Assembly (NCBI GenBank): GCA_028023455.1
Contig: JAQFVV010006697.1
Location: forward strand, 126,001 to 190,000
DNA from: Epiperipatus broadwayi
Lineage: Eukaryota > Onychophora > Udeonychophora > Euonychophora > Peripatidae
DNA length: 64,000 nt
Reading direction: 5' to 3'
The translations under genes were made by a program, and so were the position numbers. Under the pieces are notes generated by a model. The model saw nothing but the letters and a program-made list of their open reading frames with translations. It made no database searches and had not been told where the DNA came from. This document shows, in pieces, positions 28,786 through 43,145 of this stretch (the first letter of the stretch is position 1; each line of letters begins with the position of its first letter).

Positions 28786-30831
28786 ATGATGTCAGTTGAT
28801 AATCTGGAAGCAAGATTTAACAGTGATCCAAATACCTTCATGGATACTTCAGAGCAGCAAGCAGTAGCCATTTGCATTTCCAATAAATCAGAATTTCCAT
28901 ATAAAACAAAGTAACTCTATGAAAATTGATACTCTCATTAATGAAAACTTAGATATAAACAAAGACCAACCCACTCAGAAACCCAAATTCTAAAGTTTCA
29001 CAAAGAAGCTCATGATCCTAAGAGCATCTTCAAAACTGAAGAAACTCCTTTATCACAGAGTAGTAACATTAAAAAAGGTAGAAAGCCTTCTCATGCCCAA
29101 TTTAGACAAAGCAAAACTACAGTAAACATTAACTTTTTGAATGAAAACAAGTCAAATAATAGGAAGATACATCTGGTGGACCATTCCCTCAGTTTGAAAA
29201 ATATTACAAACAGATTTGAAGCAATAGAAAAGATGATGCTGATGGAGGATCTTCCAGAATTACAAAATAATAGCAATAAAAATTTCAAATAATATTTCTT
29301 ACAACAGTAATATGAAAAATTTTAGTAATCATAACATTAAAAATAATCATACTAGTGATGTAAACCTTATGAAATCTGGCCCTTGTCCTCTCCAAACCCA
29401 ACCTAACATTAATATATCTAGTAAAACATCATATGCCAATGCATTAAAGAATGAAAACAACCGGCCCAACTCTGAAACCATAATGAATCCACAAAACTAT
29501 CATGACATATTTAACATATATGATGATGATATAACCATAACATTCCAGATGGAGCCCACAGAAAGTCCAATACCCATTCCTAGGTTAGACCAACAAGTAA
29601 TAATTAACATAGTGTGTAAATTTAATTCTACAATACCAGCCCAAATTCACAGACTCTTCCTTAACTGTACAAGTGAATAAACCCTGATCTTGGCTGTTAC
29701 AAATCGAAACTGTGATCTGATTAATTTTCCAGTGGAAGACTTTCACAAAGAGCTCACCAACAAAATACTAGGGACACATAGCTTCAAACTACTTAATGAT
29801 CCAAAAAACAGATACATGATAGTGGAATTTCATGAGCCAATGCAAAAATAAATTTTCAAAATCTCAATGAAACATATAAACAATAAGATATTATGTGTCA
29901 TTGACATGAATAGGCTAGTAACACTAGCTGGTCTAATTTGCAACTGCTATCTAAAATTTAATGATGGAGATCTCCAGTAGCTGCGCAAGCCATATGGATG
30001 ATATTGAATTTCTGATACTTTCTTGAGAAAAGAACAGAGGCACTAGTGTTAACAAACTCAGTCTTGTTTATTATCACACACACTAAGAGCATATCTCTGA
30101 CTGCAATCCCCACTATGCACTGTGTAGAATATGCCCTGTTAACAATATCCTTCTGAGTTATCCCACTGCAGTGCTTTTTTTGCAAATTGAGAATGCACCT
30201 AGTGAGGGATTGTCTATCCAGAACATGTCAAATATGCAAAGTGAAGAAAACAAGGCTGCATAATTGTAGACCATATAATGCCAAAGTGGCCGACTATCTT
30301 TCCTCCATGGAATAAATACTTAAAAATGATTCAACAAACATAACCTCTTATACCTTTCAATAATAGACAAAGTCAGATTGCCACTACTTCAACCCAATCC
30401 TTCTCAAGTAACAACCCAGACTCCAGATCAGACTCCATAATCACCAAATCCTTCCCTCAACCTAGATTAAAAGCTAAAGAAAAGTAAAAAGAACCAACAG
30501 AAACAACAGAAATCCCATAATTGATGGACATATACAAAAGTTTGAAGGGATGAACAAGAGCTTTTCTGACAATGAATCATCTGGAGGAAAAACAAAAGGG
30601 AAGAAGATGATAGTGAAGGTGCATGTGGATGAACTTCCACAGCCCAAGAGGCCACAGTTAGACTGTGGAGAGGAATTGAACTCTGGAAAAAATCCAAACA
30701 AAACAGATTCAATAAAGCAGAACAAATCTGAAATGCTGGAGACAGCAAAGAAATGTCACAACAATCCAACTAGTAGCAGGATTGATGTGAAGAATTCAAA
30801 AATTAATGGCAAGACAACAAAGAAAAAATAA
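28786..30831 (+). pseudogene. LINE ORF1 (zinc-knuckle nucleic-acid-binding protein), decayed
   Basis: ORF1 of the LINE that continues to about 34000; such proteins bind the element RNA. Start is probably the ATG pair at 28786 (MMSVDNLEARFNSDPN). The frame is broken into open pieces: about 29000-29292 (charged, with NRFEAIEKMMLMEDLPE), 29312-29680 (122 codons, SYANALKNENNRPN and a hydrophobic C-terminal part), an unlabelled stretch to about 29980, a zinc-knuckle segment at 30172-30267, and a Lys-rich tail at 30550-30831 ending KINGKTTKKK. The first knuckle is canonical (C-F-F-C, four residues, H, four residues, C). The second (C-Q-I-C ... H-N-C) has abnormal spacing. At least five stops or frameshifts occur. 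It could not make an intact protein. Confidence 0.7.
30172..30267 (+). other. CCHC zinc-knuckle coding segment of LINE ORF1
   Basis: Reads C-x2-C-x4-H-x4-C, then a second C-x2-C-x7-H-x-C. The first has exact retroviral-type spacing and is strong evidence that the surrounding reading frame was once an ORF1/Gag-type protein. Confidence 0.75.
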
Positions 30832-30919
30832 AGAATCAATAATCCTGGCTATGACCATTGACCCCATGTATACCCTTGTAAAATTTTGGTAGGCTATTGG
30901 TTAGATGCTACCCTAATCA

Positions 30920-33900
30920 CATGAAAATAAAAAGATGCAGGTGTTAATGTGTGAGGTCTAAATTCCATTAAGAGAATAGAAGTGGTTACCAACTGGATAA
31001 AGCCATACTACCTGCACATTACATGCCTAGCTGAAATAAAACTATATATAAATTCAAACCTGGAAATAATAATTAAATTTAATAAACTAGGTTCCTTCCA
31101 CCATTCAAGTTCAATCCACCCTTCTGTTAGATAATCACACTCATTCTGAATAAATCTTTCCAACTATACACAATAAATGGCTTAAACTCATATCTCTTAA
31201 TAGCAACCTTACTGTATAACTCATTGAAACTGAATATAATATTTCTATACTTAAAGACAGATTGTTTACTGATCTATACACCGATTCTTCACATTAATCT
31301 AGTTCTTGGAGCAAACCCATACCCCACAATTATGCTAGGAGATTTCAATACCTCATAGCACTACTTTAATACCAATTACATTCACCTGATAAATACTTGA
31401 CTAACAAGTGTGCAGAGCTTCTTTCCAAGAAATTCCTTTTTGTTCTACATAAAACAATGTGTTACCATTATAGATGTATTATACTATACACCTGACCTAC
31501 ATTTCATAATAGATTCTTCACTCCCAGCCCATGTCATATTCAGACAACCCTGCAGTGGTATTCACCAATCAAGAGATTTATTTTTTCAACCCTGTGTACA
31601 CATGAAGACTACCACAAGAATACTCTTAAAAACTGCAGCTGCAGAAGCACTAATATCAGAGTCATATATCTATTTAAAAAAATAGATATTCTATCACTTA
31701 ACTTGGCAGATGCATAGTTCTCATTCATAAACATATTAAACACAATTGTTATTTTCTACACCAAAAAATAAGGAGCCAATGCCCTTTCTGCATAAAATGA
31801 CCACAATTAACAATACTTTGAAAAGTATGTCAGTAGTCCGTGCCAAAATAGAGATGATAATTAACCTCAAACAACATCATTGCAGACTATTTAGCTACTA
31901 AGACGTCTCAGATCTTGTTAAGAAAGCCACACATATTAGATGGGCCCTAGGCCATAAAGACAAATCAAACACACCATCAGCCCTTAAAATAGTGAATCAT
32001 ATATACATGGGCAACAACATGATCAAACAGATATTCAATTTTTTGAAAGACAAACTAACCGATGGCCCACGTGAGCCAAACCAATTTCCACTCCTTAAAC
32101 CATTGATACCAAATCATGGCCTTACCAAAAATGATATAAAAGCCACATTAGTGTCAACAGCAGATGGGACACACTCTGGTGTCCATGCAATTCCCTGGTT
32201 CATTTTTCTCCATCTAGAACAAATTTACCACTCCAATAATACAAGAATGATCAATCTCCTCGTAAACAAATCCCTTAACATTGACAGTCTCTATTCCATA
32301 GGGATGGTCCCTGCTTCAGAAACTCAGGCCCATCTATATGATAATGTTAATGATTAAAAAAATTGAGTCAATAATAAAGGACAAAATTCAGGACAAGTTT
32401 CTACCTACCATTTATATCCCGATATCAATTTGCTAGAAAGAGATCATAAACAGTCAAAACAATAGGTCTTTACAAAATAATTGTTAGTTCATAAAAAAAT
32501 GAAAAGAGAATCTGCCCACTTCCTCCATTTCTTGTAAATTTGGTATATCAACAGGCATTATCAACATCATAAGAAACCTACTCAATAATAGAAATACAGC
32601 CATCTCCCTAAATGGGAAAGTTTTCTCCTCATTTATGCCAACTAAATCCATCCTGCAAGCCACTCCACTGAGTTCCCTGCTATTCATCATTTATAACAAT
32701 CTTTCTTAAGAAAACATGAGTAGAACCTTCCTGGATTGTATGTTCCTGTCTTTAACAAAACTATTCCATACATGTTATACATGGACAACCTGGTTGTGTT
32801 TTTCCCCTCCAAAATTGATTCCTAAACTCATTAAAATTGTGAGAAATTTTTTTTCCAGAGTCAGTGTTAAAATTTAATATAAACAAATCATCAGCAAGGA
32901 GGTTATCCTCAGGGAATACCATAATTTCACCATTTATTGCAAAACCTCAAACATTTCTTGGCTTGCCAATCTATCACTCCCACATGACAATGAGAAAGGC
33001 CATACAGGACTCCCTTCTCACCACAAACAAAATTACAACTACACTATCAAAAGTGTATATATCAATATATGCTAAAACCCCCCTGATGATCATCTTGGTG
33101 TTTTCTAGGATATCCTACTTCATGCTATTTGTCATATTCTCACAAAGATTCATCAGGAAAATAAACTCGCCATGCTTGAGTGTTTTAGGGAGCAAGATCA
33201 TGGCCAATACTCTGAGAAACCTACAAAAGCATACCAAAATTCAATGGTCTATCACTCCACTTCTTGCACTCATTTCAATTCCAGTGCTCTTTTAACATGA
33301 TTCATAAATTAAGTCTTAAATTTCCTCAAACAATATGCTTCACCATGAACAATCTGACAGACACCCCACTACTTCCAGTAAAAAGCTGGATGTTAACAAT
33401 CTTAGAGTATGTATCCAAAGTGATAATATCTCCTATTACAAACCAATCCTAATAAAATCAATTATTGGGAGCTGTATCATCTAATTAATAATGATATGGC
33501 TCTAGACCCTCTTAAACTTCACCAATTATACCATAATCAAGAAATTCAAGCACTGGAATCTGGAACCAAAATATTTCATCTTCCTTATAAAACTGAGCCT
33601 AAATGCTCTCCCAACATGCCACTTCCTTTTCACCCATAGGGCTTTTCTTACTTGGACCTAGTCTGCCCATTGTGCCACAGGGATGATGATATTATCATTC
33701 ACATTTTTTCACTGTCCAGTGCTGCAGGGATACAGGGACACAACTGCCTCAATATATATGACAAACCAATCATTAAGCATAACCTACATAACAAGTATAG
33801 CCATTGGAGAATTTGGGCAGTCAGAAGTGCAACCAATCATTAAGCATAACCTACATAACAAGTATAGCCATTGGAGAATTTGGGAAGTCAGAAGTGCAAC

Positions 33901-34000
33901 CTTCCTGCTATACACTTATTGGGTAGTCCAATGTATGATGACATACAGTCCATCAGACCAACCCTCACCAAATATTAATATCAAGACTCAGGACAATACA
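30920..34000 (+). pseudogene. LINE ORF2: endonuclease and reverse transcriptase, decayed
   Basis: ORF2 nicks the target and copies the element RNA into DNA. Domains in order: the endonuclease start NVRGLNSIKRIEVV (about 30945), a CLAEIK block, the endonuclease core LGDFNT (31338-31352), an IDVLYYTPDLHF block (about 31460-31510), and then reverse transcriptase. The RT shows INIIRNL and ISLNGK blocks, ILQATPLSSLLFIIYNNL at 32649-32702 (family pattern Q-G-x-P-L-S-P-x-L-F-x-x-Y-I-N-D-L), and YMDNLVVFF at 32778-32804 where YADD is expected. K-F-N-I-N-K-S and FLGLPI follow. Near the 3' end are FTHRAFLTW and CPLCHRDDDIIIH (33663-33701), the C-terminal zinc-binding motif. The first catalytic block with F-x-D-F-x-x-A-F-D is not visible, and YADD is mutated to YMDN. 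Many stops. The element is dead; clade (Jockey/I/CR1-like) is uncertain. Confidence 0.85.
33764..33897 (+). repeat. 67 bp tandem duplication within LINE 3' end
   Basis: 33764-33830 and 33831-33897 differ at one base. The length is not a multiple of three, so it shifts the frame just past the C-terminal zinc motif. Confidence 0.95.
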
Positions 34001-34660
34001 TGATTAAGATAAGAGAATAGCATCACAATTTGTTTACAAAATCACATAGGACTTAATAGCCATTGACAACAGAGATGAATGAATTGTGTATCAGTCATTC
34101 ACCTGTACAGGCAGATCTCACAATTGTGAGACCTAAAAAACTATGAATTAAACTCTGTGCAATACACATTATTTATTCATATAGATTACCATGTATTTAA
34201 TTAAGTATTTGATAATAAAAAAACTAACCACAATATACATTTATAAATGTAAAAAAGAATAACACAATATATCTTTTAAAATTTATTTTTAATCTACTTT
34301 GTTTTATTAAACAAAGTTTTTTTATTTTTGTAATATTTAGCTAATAAATCATAAAGCTATTCTTGCATATATAGTCCCACCGGAGGGAGCCAGGGACTAC
34401 AGTTTACTCTGTTACTGGCTCCCCATTTTAGTTACCTAAATTATATTTTAGAGAATTTTTTTCTCTAAAAAGTTTCCATTTGATCAGAATAACCTTTTAG
34501 GTTCCTTTGTACACAAGAATTATGGCACCATCAGATGACAAGTAAGCATGATTAAAATTTTTTTTAGATCGCTGTTAAAAATAACTGGCAGCAATGTAAA
34601 TTTCTAGAGATTTCTATTGAAAGACTTAATTTTCAGGGGATATTTTGATTCAAGGTAGCT
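34001..34660. other. unassigned DNA after LINE
   Basis: May include the LINE 3' untranslated region; the exact 3' end and target duplication were not found. A short stem (TAGTCCC/GGGACTA) lies at about 34372-34399. Confidence 0.35.
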
Positions 34661-36420
34661 TTGCTGACTGGGTGAGAGTGTCTGATTGTTGGAAGGACCC
34701 CTGAGGGCCTGAATCCTAGTTTTTATATAAGGCAGAGCTAGGAAAAATATGCTGTGGGGATCGTTACCAGAATTGGATAGCTCATTGTTAGCAATAGTAG
34801 TACCATTATTTATTTAGACTTTAATGCTTGCTTTTTAAACCTGAGATTTTACTTTTAAAAAAAAATTTTTACACAATAGTAAATTGTTTCTCATTGTGTC
34901 TGATCATTTATTTCAAGTGTTGCCTTATCTTTTATCCATGCATTTGATGCTGGATTACTGACTATATCTCTTAAAACGTTTTTACCAGGTTTGGATGGCT
35001 CATTCATTTGTTAAAATTGACAACATTATTCATTGCAGTTTTGTGCTTGCATTTTAGACCTGAGATTTGACTTGTGAAAAATATTTTTTTCTACTATAGT
35101 GAATTGTTTTTGACTGTACCTGGACATTTGATTTCAAGTGTTGCTTGATTACCTTATATTCTATATTAAACGTTTTTTTTCTATCTTGAAAGCTGAACTG
35201 TACTAATCGATAATTTTAACATTTGACCATATGGATTAGTGCTTCTGGTTTTCATAGGTTATCAGAGTGCTGAAACATGATGAACACTATTCAATATGTG
35301 ATTTCAATGGATACATTACTCTATGTATATCTTTGATTGCCCTATAAATCTAAAATTATATTGTGGTATAACACATAATGCAAGCATCTGATTACTACAT
35401 ATACATTAAAGTTCTTGATTTTGGAAAGTACTGATGAATTTTTTATGCAAGGCATTGGAAATCCTGGAGATTTTACTATGATTTTAAATTTAGCAATTAT
35501 TATGACATTTGACTGTTAACAGTTGCACCTCATCATATGGATTGTGCTTCTAGTTTTATCATTTGATTTTTACCAATAATTAAGGACCTAATGGATTAAG
35601 GTTTCTAGTTTTTTATAAGTTGAAGTTGTCTGGAAGCTGAAAGATGATAGACAAAACTCAAGTTCCCAAAAAGTTCAACTGTGATTTGAACATTGGATTA
35701 AGGCTACTGTGTCACTCATCTTTGTGGTCTTGAGGACTGAGTCTGTTGTTTGGAGAGCTACCAGGGCTTGCTTCCTGGTCTTGGAGGGCACTGGGATGTG
35801 GGTTTATTGGGCTCTAGTATGGGTTTCAGATGAGAGAGTCTGGAACTTGAGAAGATTCCCAGGGCCTGAACTCTAGTTTTTACGGAGGTCTGAGATGTGA
35901 GGGCTATTGGGGATTAGAATGGGTTTCATCTTTCTCATCTTTGGGACAGTGGAGATGATGTGATACATTGTGGTTTTAATTTCTTTGTTCTCTATGTGAT
36001 TCATGGGTTGGTTATTAGACTGTGATAATCTGTAAATGGCATATGATGTAAGCATGTGAGATTTACATTTTTGATTAGTGCTATGGTTTAAACTTTAAAT
36101 CAGAGCTGCTGTGTCACTCATCTCTGCCATCTGGATGGCAGGATCTGGTGCTTGAAAGGTCTCACAAGCCTGGGTTTTGGATGAGATCTGGGTGCTGTGG
36201 GGATTAGTAAGGGCATTGGATGAGAGAATCTGAGCTTTGGAAATACCCCAAGGCCTGGTTCCTAGTCCTTAGCGAAGGGGGCTGGTACGTGGGTGCTGCA
36301 ATGTACTTTCTCATCTTCTGGATGGTGGGAATGATGTGAATCTTGGTAGCTGTGATCTATCTAGTTGCCATTAAGGTCAGGAGTTACTTAGTAAACTATG
36401 AGAGAAGCTATGAATGGCAA
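34660..36420. repeat. GC-richer nested tandem repeat
   Basis: Two layers of repetition. A ~218 bp unit occurs twice (TTACCAG at 34764 and 34982, each followed by TGGAT(A/G)GCTCATT and later TTTCAAGTGTTGC). A ~402 bp unit occurs twice (TGTGTCACTCATCT at about 35709 and 36111), and each contains two ~95 bp subunits with the phrases AGGGC(C/T)TG, GATGTG(G/A)G and GGATGAGAGAATCTG-like. A further subunit lies at 34672. The region is visibly richer in G than its surroundings. No coding capacity was seen. This is an old minisatellite with a higher-order structure. Confidence 0.75.
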
Positions 36421-37441
36421 GATATATGCATATACAATTCAAGGTTTTTCTGTTCACCTGCTAAATCAAGTTCTGCATTGTAAATCATAGTTTGAATCTT
36501 GTATATCACTACATATAACATGTAAATTCAAAGATTAATATTATGTTAATAAATCATATTTTGAGAAACAACTATTCTTGCATATTTGTTAATTATTTTT
36601 TTAATCTTACACAAATGTACTGAAAGTAAATAAATATTGATAAATAATATGATCTACAATTGATTGCAAAATTGTAAAAAAATTGTAAATGAGTAAATTA
36701 TTTTTTAGTCAATATTGTGAAGATATACTTTTTATGCTTACGATAAAAGCCACAATTATTTTGACAAATTTTGATATTATTAATATTACCAATATATTGA
36801 GTGAGTAAATAATATTTCTAACTTACTTTCAATAACTTTGATTATATAAAGTAGATTATTAATTGTATAATGCCTCTTATTTTTTCATCAAAATAATTTA
36901 CAATTACGACTAACATAGCGTTTATAATGAACATAGTTTTTGCGACAATGAAAATAATGTTAACAAAATTGATTTACTTTGAATATGTCATAAATGAAAG
37001 CACTGATTATCTTTTAAAAACAATAAATGAAATGAGATAAAATGTTATTTATATTTTAATTCTATAATCAAACATAAGATTGTAGACTGAATAAAGAAGA
37101 AACCCTGTGTTGTACTGCACATTTTAGCATCAGTGAGGGACCACTTTATTTTCATTTGTCATAGCATTAATGAGTTCACTATTTTTCGATGTCATCAATT
37201 ATCAAAATGGTCACCATTATTTCAATGGTGTTACTTTTTTAAAAAAGTGTTGCAATTATATTTAATGATTGTTATAGCAAATAATTATTTATAAATCAAA
37301 ATAGTGGGTACAAAGTGATTATATCAATATGACAAATTCTTGCATAAGGTCTTTTGATAATTGGCATAAAAATATATATATATATTTGTTATTGTTTTTT
37401 GGTAAATAAATGATATTATTTACTAAATAAATTATTTTTTG

Positions 37442-37443
<2 letters not shown>
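36421..37443. other. AT-rich unassigned DNA
   Basis: No gene or repeat unit recognised. Confidence 0.4.

Positions 37444-37506
<63 letters not shown>
37444..37506. repeat. (TA)n microsatellite
   Basis: About 63 bp of uninterrupted TA. Element B starts about 80 bp further on. Confidence 0.98.
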
Positions 37507-37507
<1 letters not shown>

Positions 37508-38080
37508 TAAACTGCCTATCCTCTGCTTATCCTACACTACATGTCATGCCATCAACATTGATAGCCATTATTTGACCTATGCATGTGTAGTCTCACTTCT
37601 GGGCAATATAATATTAAATAAATGGGTCTAGCTCAATTAATAATTACATTTGGTTAAATGCAAATAATTGATAAATAAAATATTCAGCATTAAGATTAAA
37701 TGTTCTACTAGATCAAATTCAAAATTAATAATAAGGTTCAGTTTATAAAATAAATTAAATAAATATTTATATCATGAGACTTGGAAGTGAAATACAGATA
37801 ACAAGAAAGATTACATTGAGCCAATATCCCACAGAATACTACCTCAATGGCATAAGAATACTATCCCCCCTATTACTATCTCAAATAAATAAACTTATAG
37901 TATTCTTATGACTTTAATAACTCCTACTCATTAAGATTAAACTAATAATTAAATCTTAATTTTTTATTTATAAAAATTTAGCTTAATAAAATCTCAGGTT
38001 CATAAAATTATTTTAAGTTAATCAAAATCACTGTAGTAAAACATGATAAGGGATTTTTATGTCATACTCTACTACACTTT

Positions 38081-38255
<175 letters not shown>

Positions 38256-38650
38256 TTCTTCATTGTATGAACTAATTTTGTATATCTTTTCTCTTCACTA
38301 TAATTTTTATTACTATAATAAATAATAAAATTTTATAATATAGTCTTTTATCTTCATATAATAATGTAATATAGATGTGGTAGTATTTAATAATCTGAAA
38401 AAATATATGTGTGGCAACAAATAGCATTATAATTCAATGTACCATTATAATAATTAATTTATGACCATAAGATAATGTAAAAATGTGATTACTTAAATAA
38501 ATAAATTCCAAGAAAATATTAGAATTCTTAAAAATAATACTTTATTTATTTCTGTGTAAAATGTTATGTTTGATTCAATTATTTTGTGTCTTAGATGTAT
38601 TGTAATGGGAAAAAGAAATAGTCTGAACAGACAAATTTTGAAAAAACAAA

Positions 38651-38832
38651 TTTAACAAAGTTTTATTATAACACTAAATAAAATAACAATTTATTTCCAA
38701 TATTTACACTTGACATCGTAAATTTGTACCATTATAAAAATTTTAACAAAGTTTTATTATAACACTAAATAAAATAACAATTTATTTACAATATTTACAC
38801 TTGACATCCTAAATTTGTACCATTATACATTT
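38651..38832. repeat. 91 bp tandem duplication in element B
   Basis: TTTAACAAAGTTTTATTATA occurs at 38651 and 38742. The copies are nearly identical through CTAAATTTGTACCATTATA. Confidence 0.93.
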
Positions 38833-39243
38833 TTTATTAGAACCTATTTAAGTCTTCACTCAGACTTACAGTAATAATAATAAAACAATACAATTTTATT
38901 TATCTCTTTATGATCAATTTTATGATGAAATTACATTTAATATCATATCTTTAACTATTATTTAACTATGCCATTTTTTAATACATCTATTGAAACATAA
39001 TATGGAAACACAAATTATAATAATATCGGGCATGGATATTTTTCACTAGACAATTTCGTTTTGCAATGTTGAAAAAGACTATATAAAATGTCTACTGTTA
39101 ATTTATTACTAGACTATGTGGACATCATTGTTCACTACACTATGATTGTTAAATACAATATATCCTATTTAATATTACTCTAATACTGTATAGTTGTAAT
39201 CATTGATGTATTCCCTATTATTTAATAAATACAAAATTGTACC

Positions 39244-39329
39244 TATGCTTATTGTTTATATCATTTTGCTTTATAACAGTATATCTTATGCTTATTGTTT
39301 ATATCATTTTGCTTTAAAACAATATATCT
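39244..39329. repeat. 43 bp tandem duplication in element B
   Basis: TATGCTTATTGTTTATATCA occurs at 39244 and 39287 with two or three differences between copies. Confidence 0.93.
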
Positions 39330-42300
39330 TAAAATATGCAATACTAATTAAAAATGAAATAAAATATTTAAAAGTTATTTAACATTTCAAAGAGCAACTT
39401 TGCTTATATATTGTATTCCTGAAATTTATTTTATTTTCAAAAACAAATCTAGAACAAATTTAAGGTTTTTTTTTCCTTTTGGGTCTGTTGGATTTTCAAT
39501 TCCAACTTGCACAAATTCTACTTCTTCTTACAAGTAAATGAACTTATCTTATTCAGACAATAGCATATCTTAAACTCTAAATTATTTATATTTCTTTATA
39601 CAATATACGATACTGTATGATGTAGTTACTTTGGAAATTTAGATAGATGTGTAAGCCTAGGGAAGAAAAACTAAGTATATATCAGAGAAAAATACCATGG
39701 CACAGTGTATCTATAAAAATAGAGGCATGACCTATTCTGTCTACTAACCTCCACTACTCATAATGATGTCAAAGCTATTCCTTCAGCTTTATTGAAACAT
39801 CAATACTTAAAAAATAGATACTGCCCACAAATAAATATACAACTACAGGACATTGTTAACTGTACTGTAGCTAATAAGATTACATAAAAATACTATTCTT
39901 ATTCCCTTAATACATCCTACCTTAATATAATCTTTTGGGTTCATGTTCACAATATTACAACCAAGTCACTATCTTATCATCATTTCCTAAAAGATTTATC
40001 AAATCTTACATCGACAAATGACTAACTCACATATTCAAAATAATAAACAAAATTCAATTGTAATTAGAGTGATTTCACTATTCCACAAGAAAAGTCTGCT
40101 CTACTTTCTTATTCCATATTCTAAACACATACAAACTAGTCATATAAATAATTTGAATATCCAGTAATATTAAAGTTTTTAAAAGAATCATATAAATATT
40201 CATCATCATATTGTGTTATATTACTAGTATAAAAATTAAAGTATGCATATTCCCAGAAATAAATCTTAATCTCATTATTTAAATGTGTTGTACAAATGCA
40301 TTGGATACAATTCAACATTTATACTCCCATACATTATAATTCATTGGCAATCTGCAAAAAAGAAAAACAAAATATACATCATAAAATATATCAATATTCA
40401 CAACTATTACTTAAGTGATATCAACTTGTCATCACTTATGCCACCTTCATTTCCATCAATTAAATACAACATTGCATAATTGAAATACATCCATACTTTT
40501 ACACTTAAATATTCTTATTTAAATTATTAAATTATTCTACTATAAGATTATAATATCATTACTAAATTAATATTCATGTTCCTACTCTTACAATCAAATA
40601 ATAATTACACTTTAAAGATTAATAAATAAATCAAAAACTATAATTACATAAATCTTCAGCTGAGATGAATGTTCTTTATAAAGTTCAAATGTTTTTATTT
40701 TCTTCCTCGAGAGTTTTTTTTTTTAAAAAAATGTTCTCCTAAGAGCAATTTTTTAAAACTCCCCCATTGCTAAGTTTCACTTGCTTGACAATGAACAATT
40801 GTCCCCAGCTTGGCACATGCATTGTAACTCCTTCCTGTGTGATGAGCAAAGTTTTTAAAAAAAAATGAATAATAAAAATATAACATCTTAAAAATCTAGA
40901 AAATTAAATAAAATAATCATCAATCCATTCTGGAAAAGTTTATAGAATCATAGTTTATAATTTCTATTGTTCAGAACAATGATTATTAAAATCATAATAA
41001 AATCATAATATTAAAAAGATAATTACTTGAAGCTTCTATTCATCAAATCCTGTCAGCCTGGTAATGCATCATATCCTGATGGCTTAAATACGAACAATAC
41101 GGATAAACTTTTTGCACAATATAAAATATTTCCATACATTCCATATTTCTGTTTACTCACATTTTCCATTTCTTTGTAGGTTTAATTTTTTAGGATAAAT
41201 TATTGCTATTTATTATCTATTTACGGCTGTTTCATTATTGTTTTAAATTATCAGTTTTTAAATAATTTTTTACGAACGTGTATAACCCTATATACCTCAG
41301 GTTTTATAACATATGCTTTTCTAAAAATACTTTTCATTAGCTTTTACTTATGATAGTTTTCTTGAAAATATTTACCATGTTTTCATTCAAAAAGGATAAA
41401 ACATTTATTTTTATAGCATTGTATTTGCATAAAATTATTATAAAAAAATATACTTATCATATTACTTGTTGGTCTTGAACACGACTATCTTGCTATTATA
41501 TAAAAAAAATGTGTATTTCACTTTTAATCTGCAAGTAGCCTTTCTGTTAAGCTTTCTGTACAATGTCCAAAATAATACTTTGCTTACTGGAATAATTCTC
41601 TTGGTCAATATTATTAATATTGCATTAACAACTATTATACTTATTTTTAAAATTTCCATTAAACACGTTTTACTTATTGGCATTTCCATATTTTACTGCA
41701 AAGTTATATTAAGTTTTGATGAATAATCCTGGTAAAAGGAACTATAAAATTAGCAATGCATATTTTAAATAAAGTTATTAAAATATATTTATTTTACACT
41801 CTCTTTGCAATTACTTTAAAATAAATGTCTTATTAGTTTGCAAATAAATTATACGAGAGCACTAAAAAAATTGACTAAATAAAAATTTTTAAAATTACCA
41901 TCACATTGATAGCCACTGACACACAAAGAAATCAACTGTGCAACAGTATTTATACCCTAAATATACTTCACCCTATTGGTGGATTCTTACTTTTCATTTG
42001 TTACCAAATTTGCATATTGTTATATTCTTACACAATTACATTTAAAAATAAAATATGATTCATTATAATTTTAAAATATTATTTAAAAATATTAATCTTA
42101 AATCAATTATTATACTTTACGAAAATTAATTAATCATTTTAAAATGACTTTTTAAAACAATATTTAATAAATTTATTCCACCTTTAATATTTAATTTATC
42201 TATTTTATTTTAAAACAAAATATTTAACTCTTTACAACTGTATTCATCTTATAATACTATTTAAAACATTTTATAATGACTGCTTTAATATTTTCCCTTA

Positions 42301-42949
42301 TGATAGGCAAATAAATATATTCAATTCTATAATGTAATTTTAAAAATATTTTGACCTTTGTTAATCCAAATACTAGCAAGCATGTGTGTATAACCATATA
42401 TTATACAAGTCCCATGACTGATATAGCTGAGACAGACTGTATCCGATTTTCTGTCTGGAAATAAATAATAAATTGCAACATTTGTTAGATTAAATAAAAT
42501 AATACAATAATTCAAAATTTGAAATAATAATTTGGAAAATATAGAATTAAATATAACTTTTACTACCATAAAGCTTACTTTTAAAATATATGATATTAAT
42601 TATAATTATTAAATATAATTTATAAAAATGAATATAACATTTATTTAACTATAAGTTTTAAACTATTAAAATTTAACTTTTAAACATACTTTTAAACATT
42701 TATAGCTGCATTATTTATTATGGCCAGTTTTTCCAACCATATGTAATTAATATTTTTAGCTTTATTTAACTGTTTTTAAGCTTATATATCATAATCTTAA
42801 GCATTACATATTTTTATTTAGCTTTAAATTGTATTTTTAAGATATTATCAATACAATATAACTATTACATAAAGAGAATATATTCTAAATTTAAATTTTT
42901 TTAGTAATTTACTGTGATGAACCAACTCTGACCTATAGAAAAAGGCACA

Positions 42950-43145
42950 ATATATATATATGATTTTATTTAATATAATCTTGTTGTAATAAATTCAAAA
43001 ATAAACATTGCTATTTTATTTGTTATTATTTAGTCTTTCTTCTGTCTTATAGTAAATAATATGTAGATTATTAAAAGGGACAAAGGGTCACTATATTTAC
43101 AAAACATTTTGTTTACATTAGTAAAATTAATTCGATATAAATAAA
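42950..43145. other. AT-rich unassigned DNA
   Basis: Short AT-rich spacer between element B and the palindromic element. Confidence 0.4.

Noticed and set aside
30467-30769. Minus-strand frames of 83 and 100 codons
   Set aside because: Antisense shadows of the Lys-rich ORF1 tail.
41462-41726. 75- and 86-codon overlapping frames
   Set aside because: Hydrophobic AT-driven products inside non-coding element B; no conserved counterpart seen in element A.
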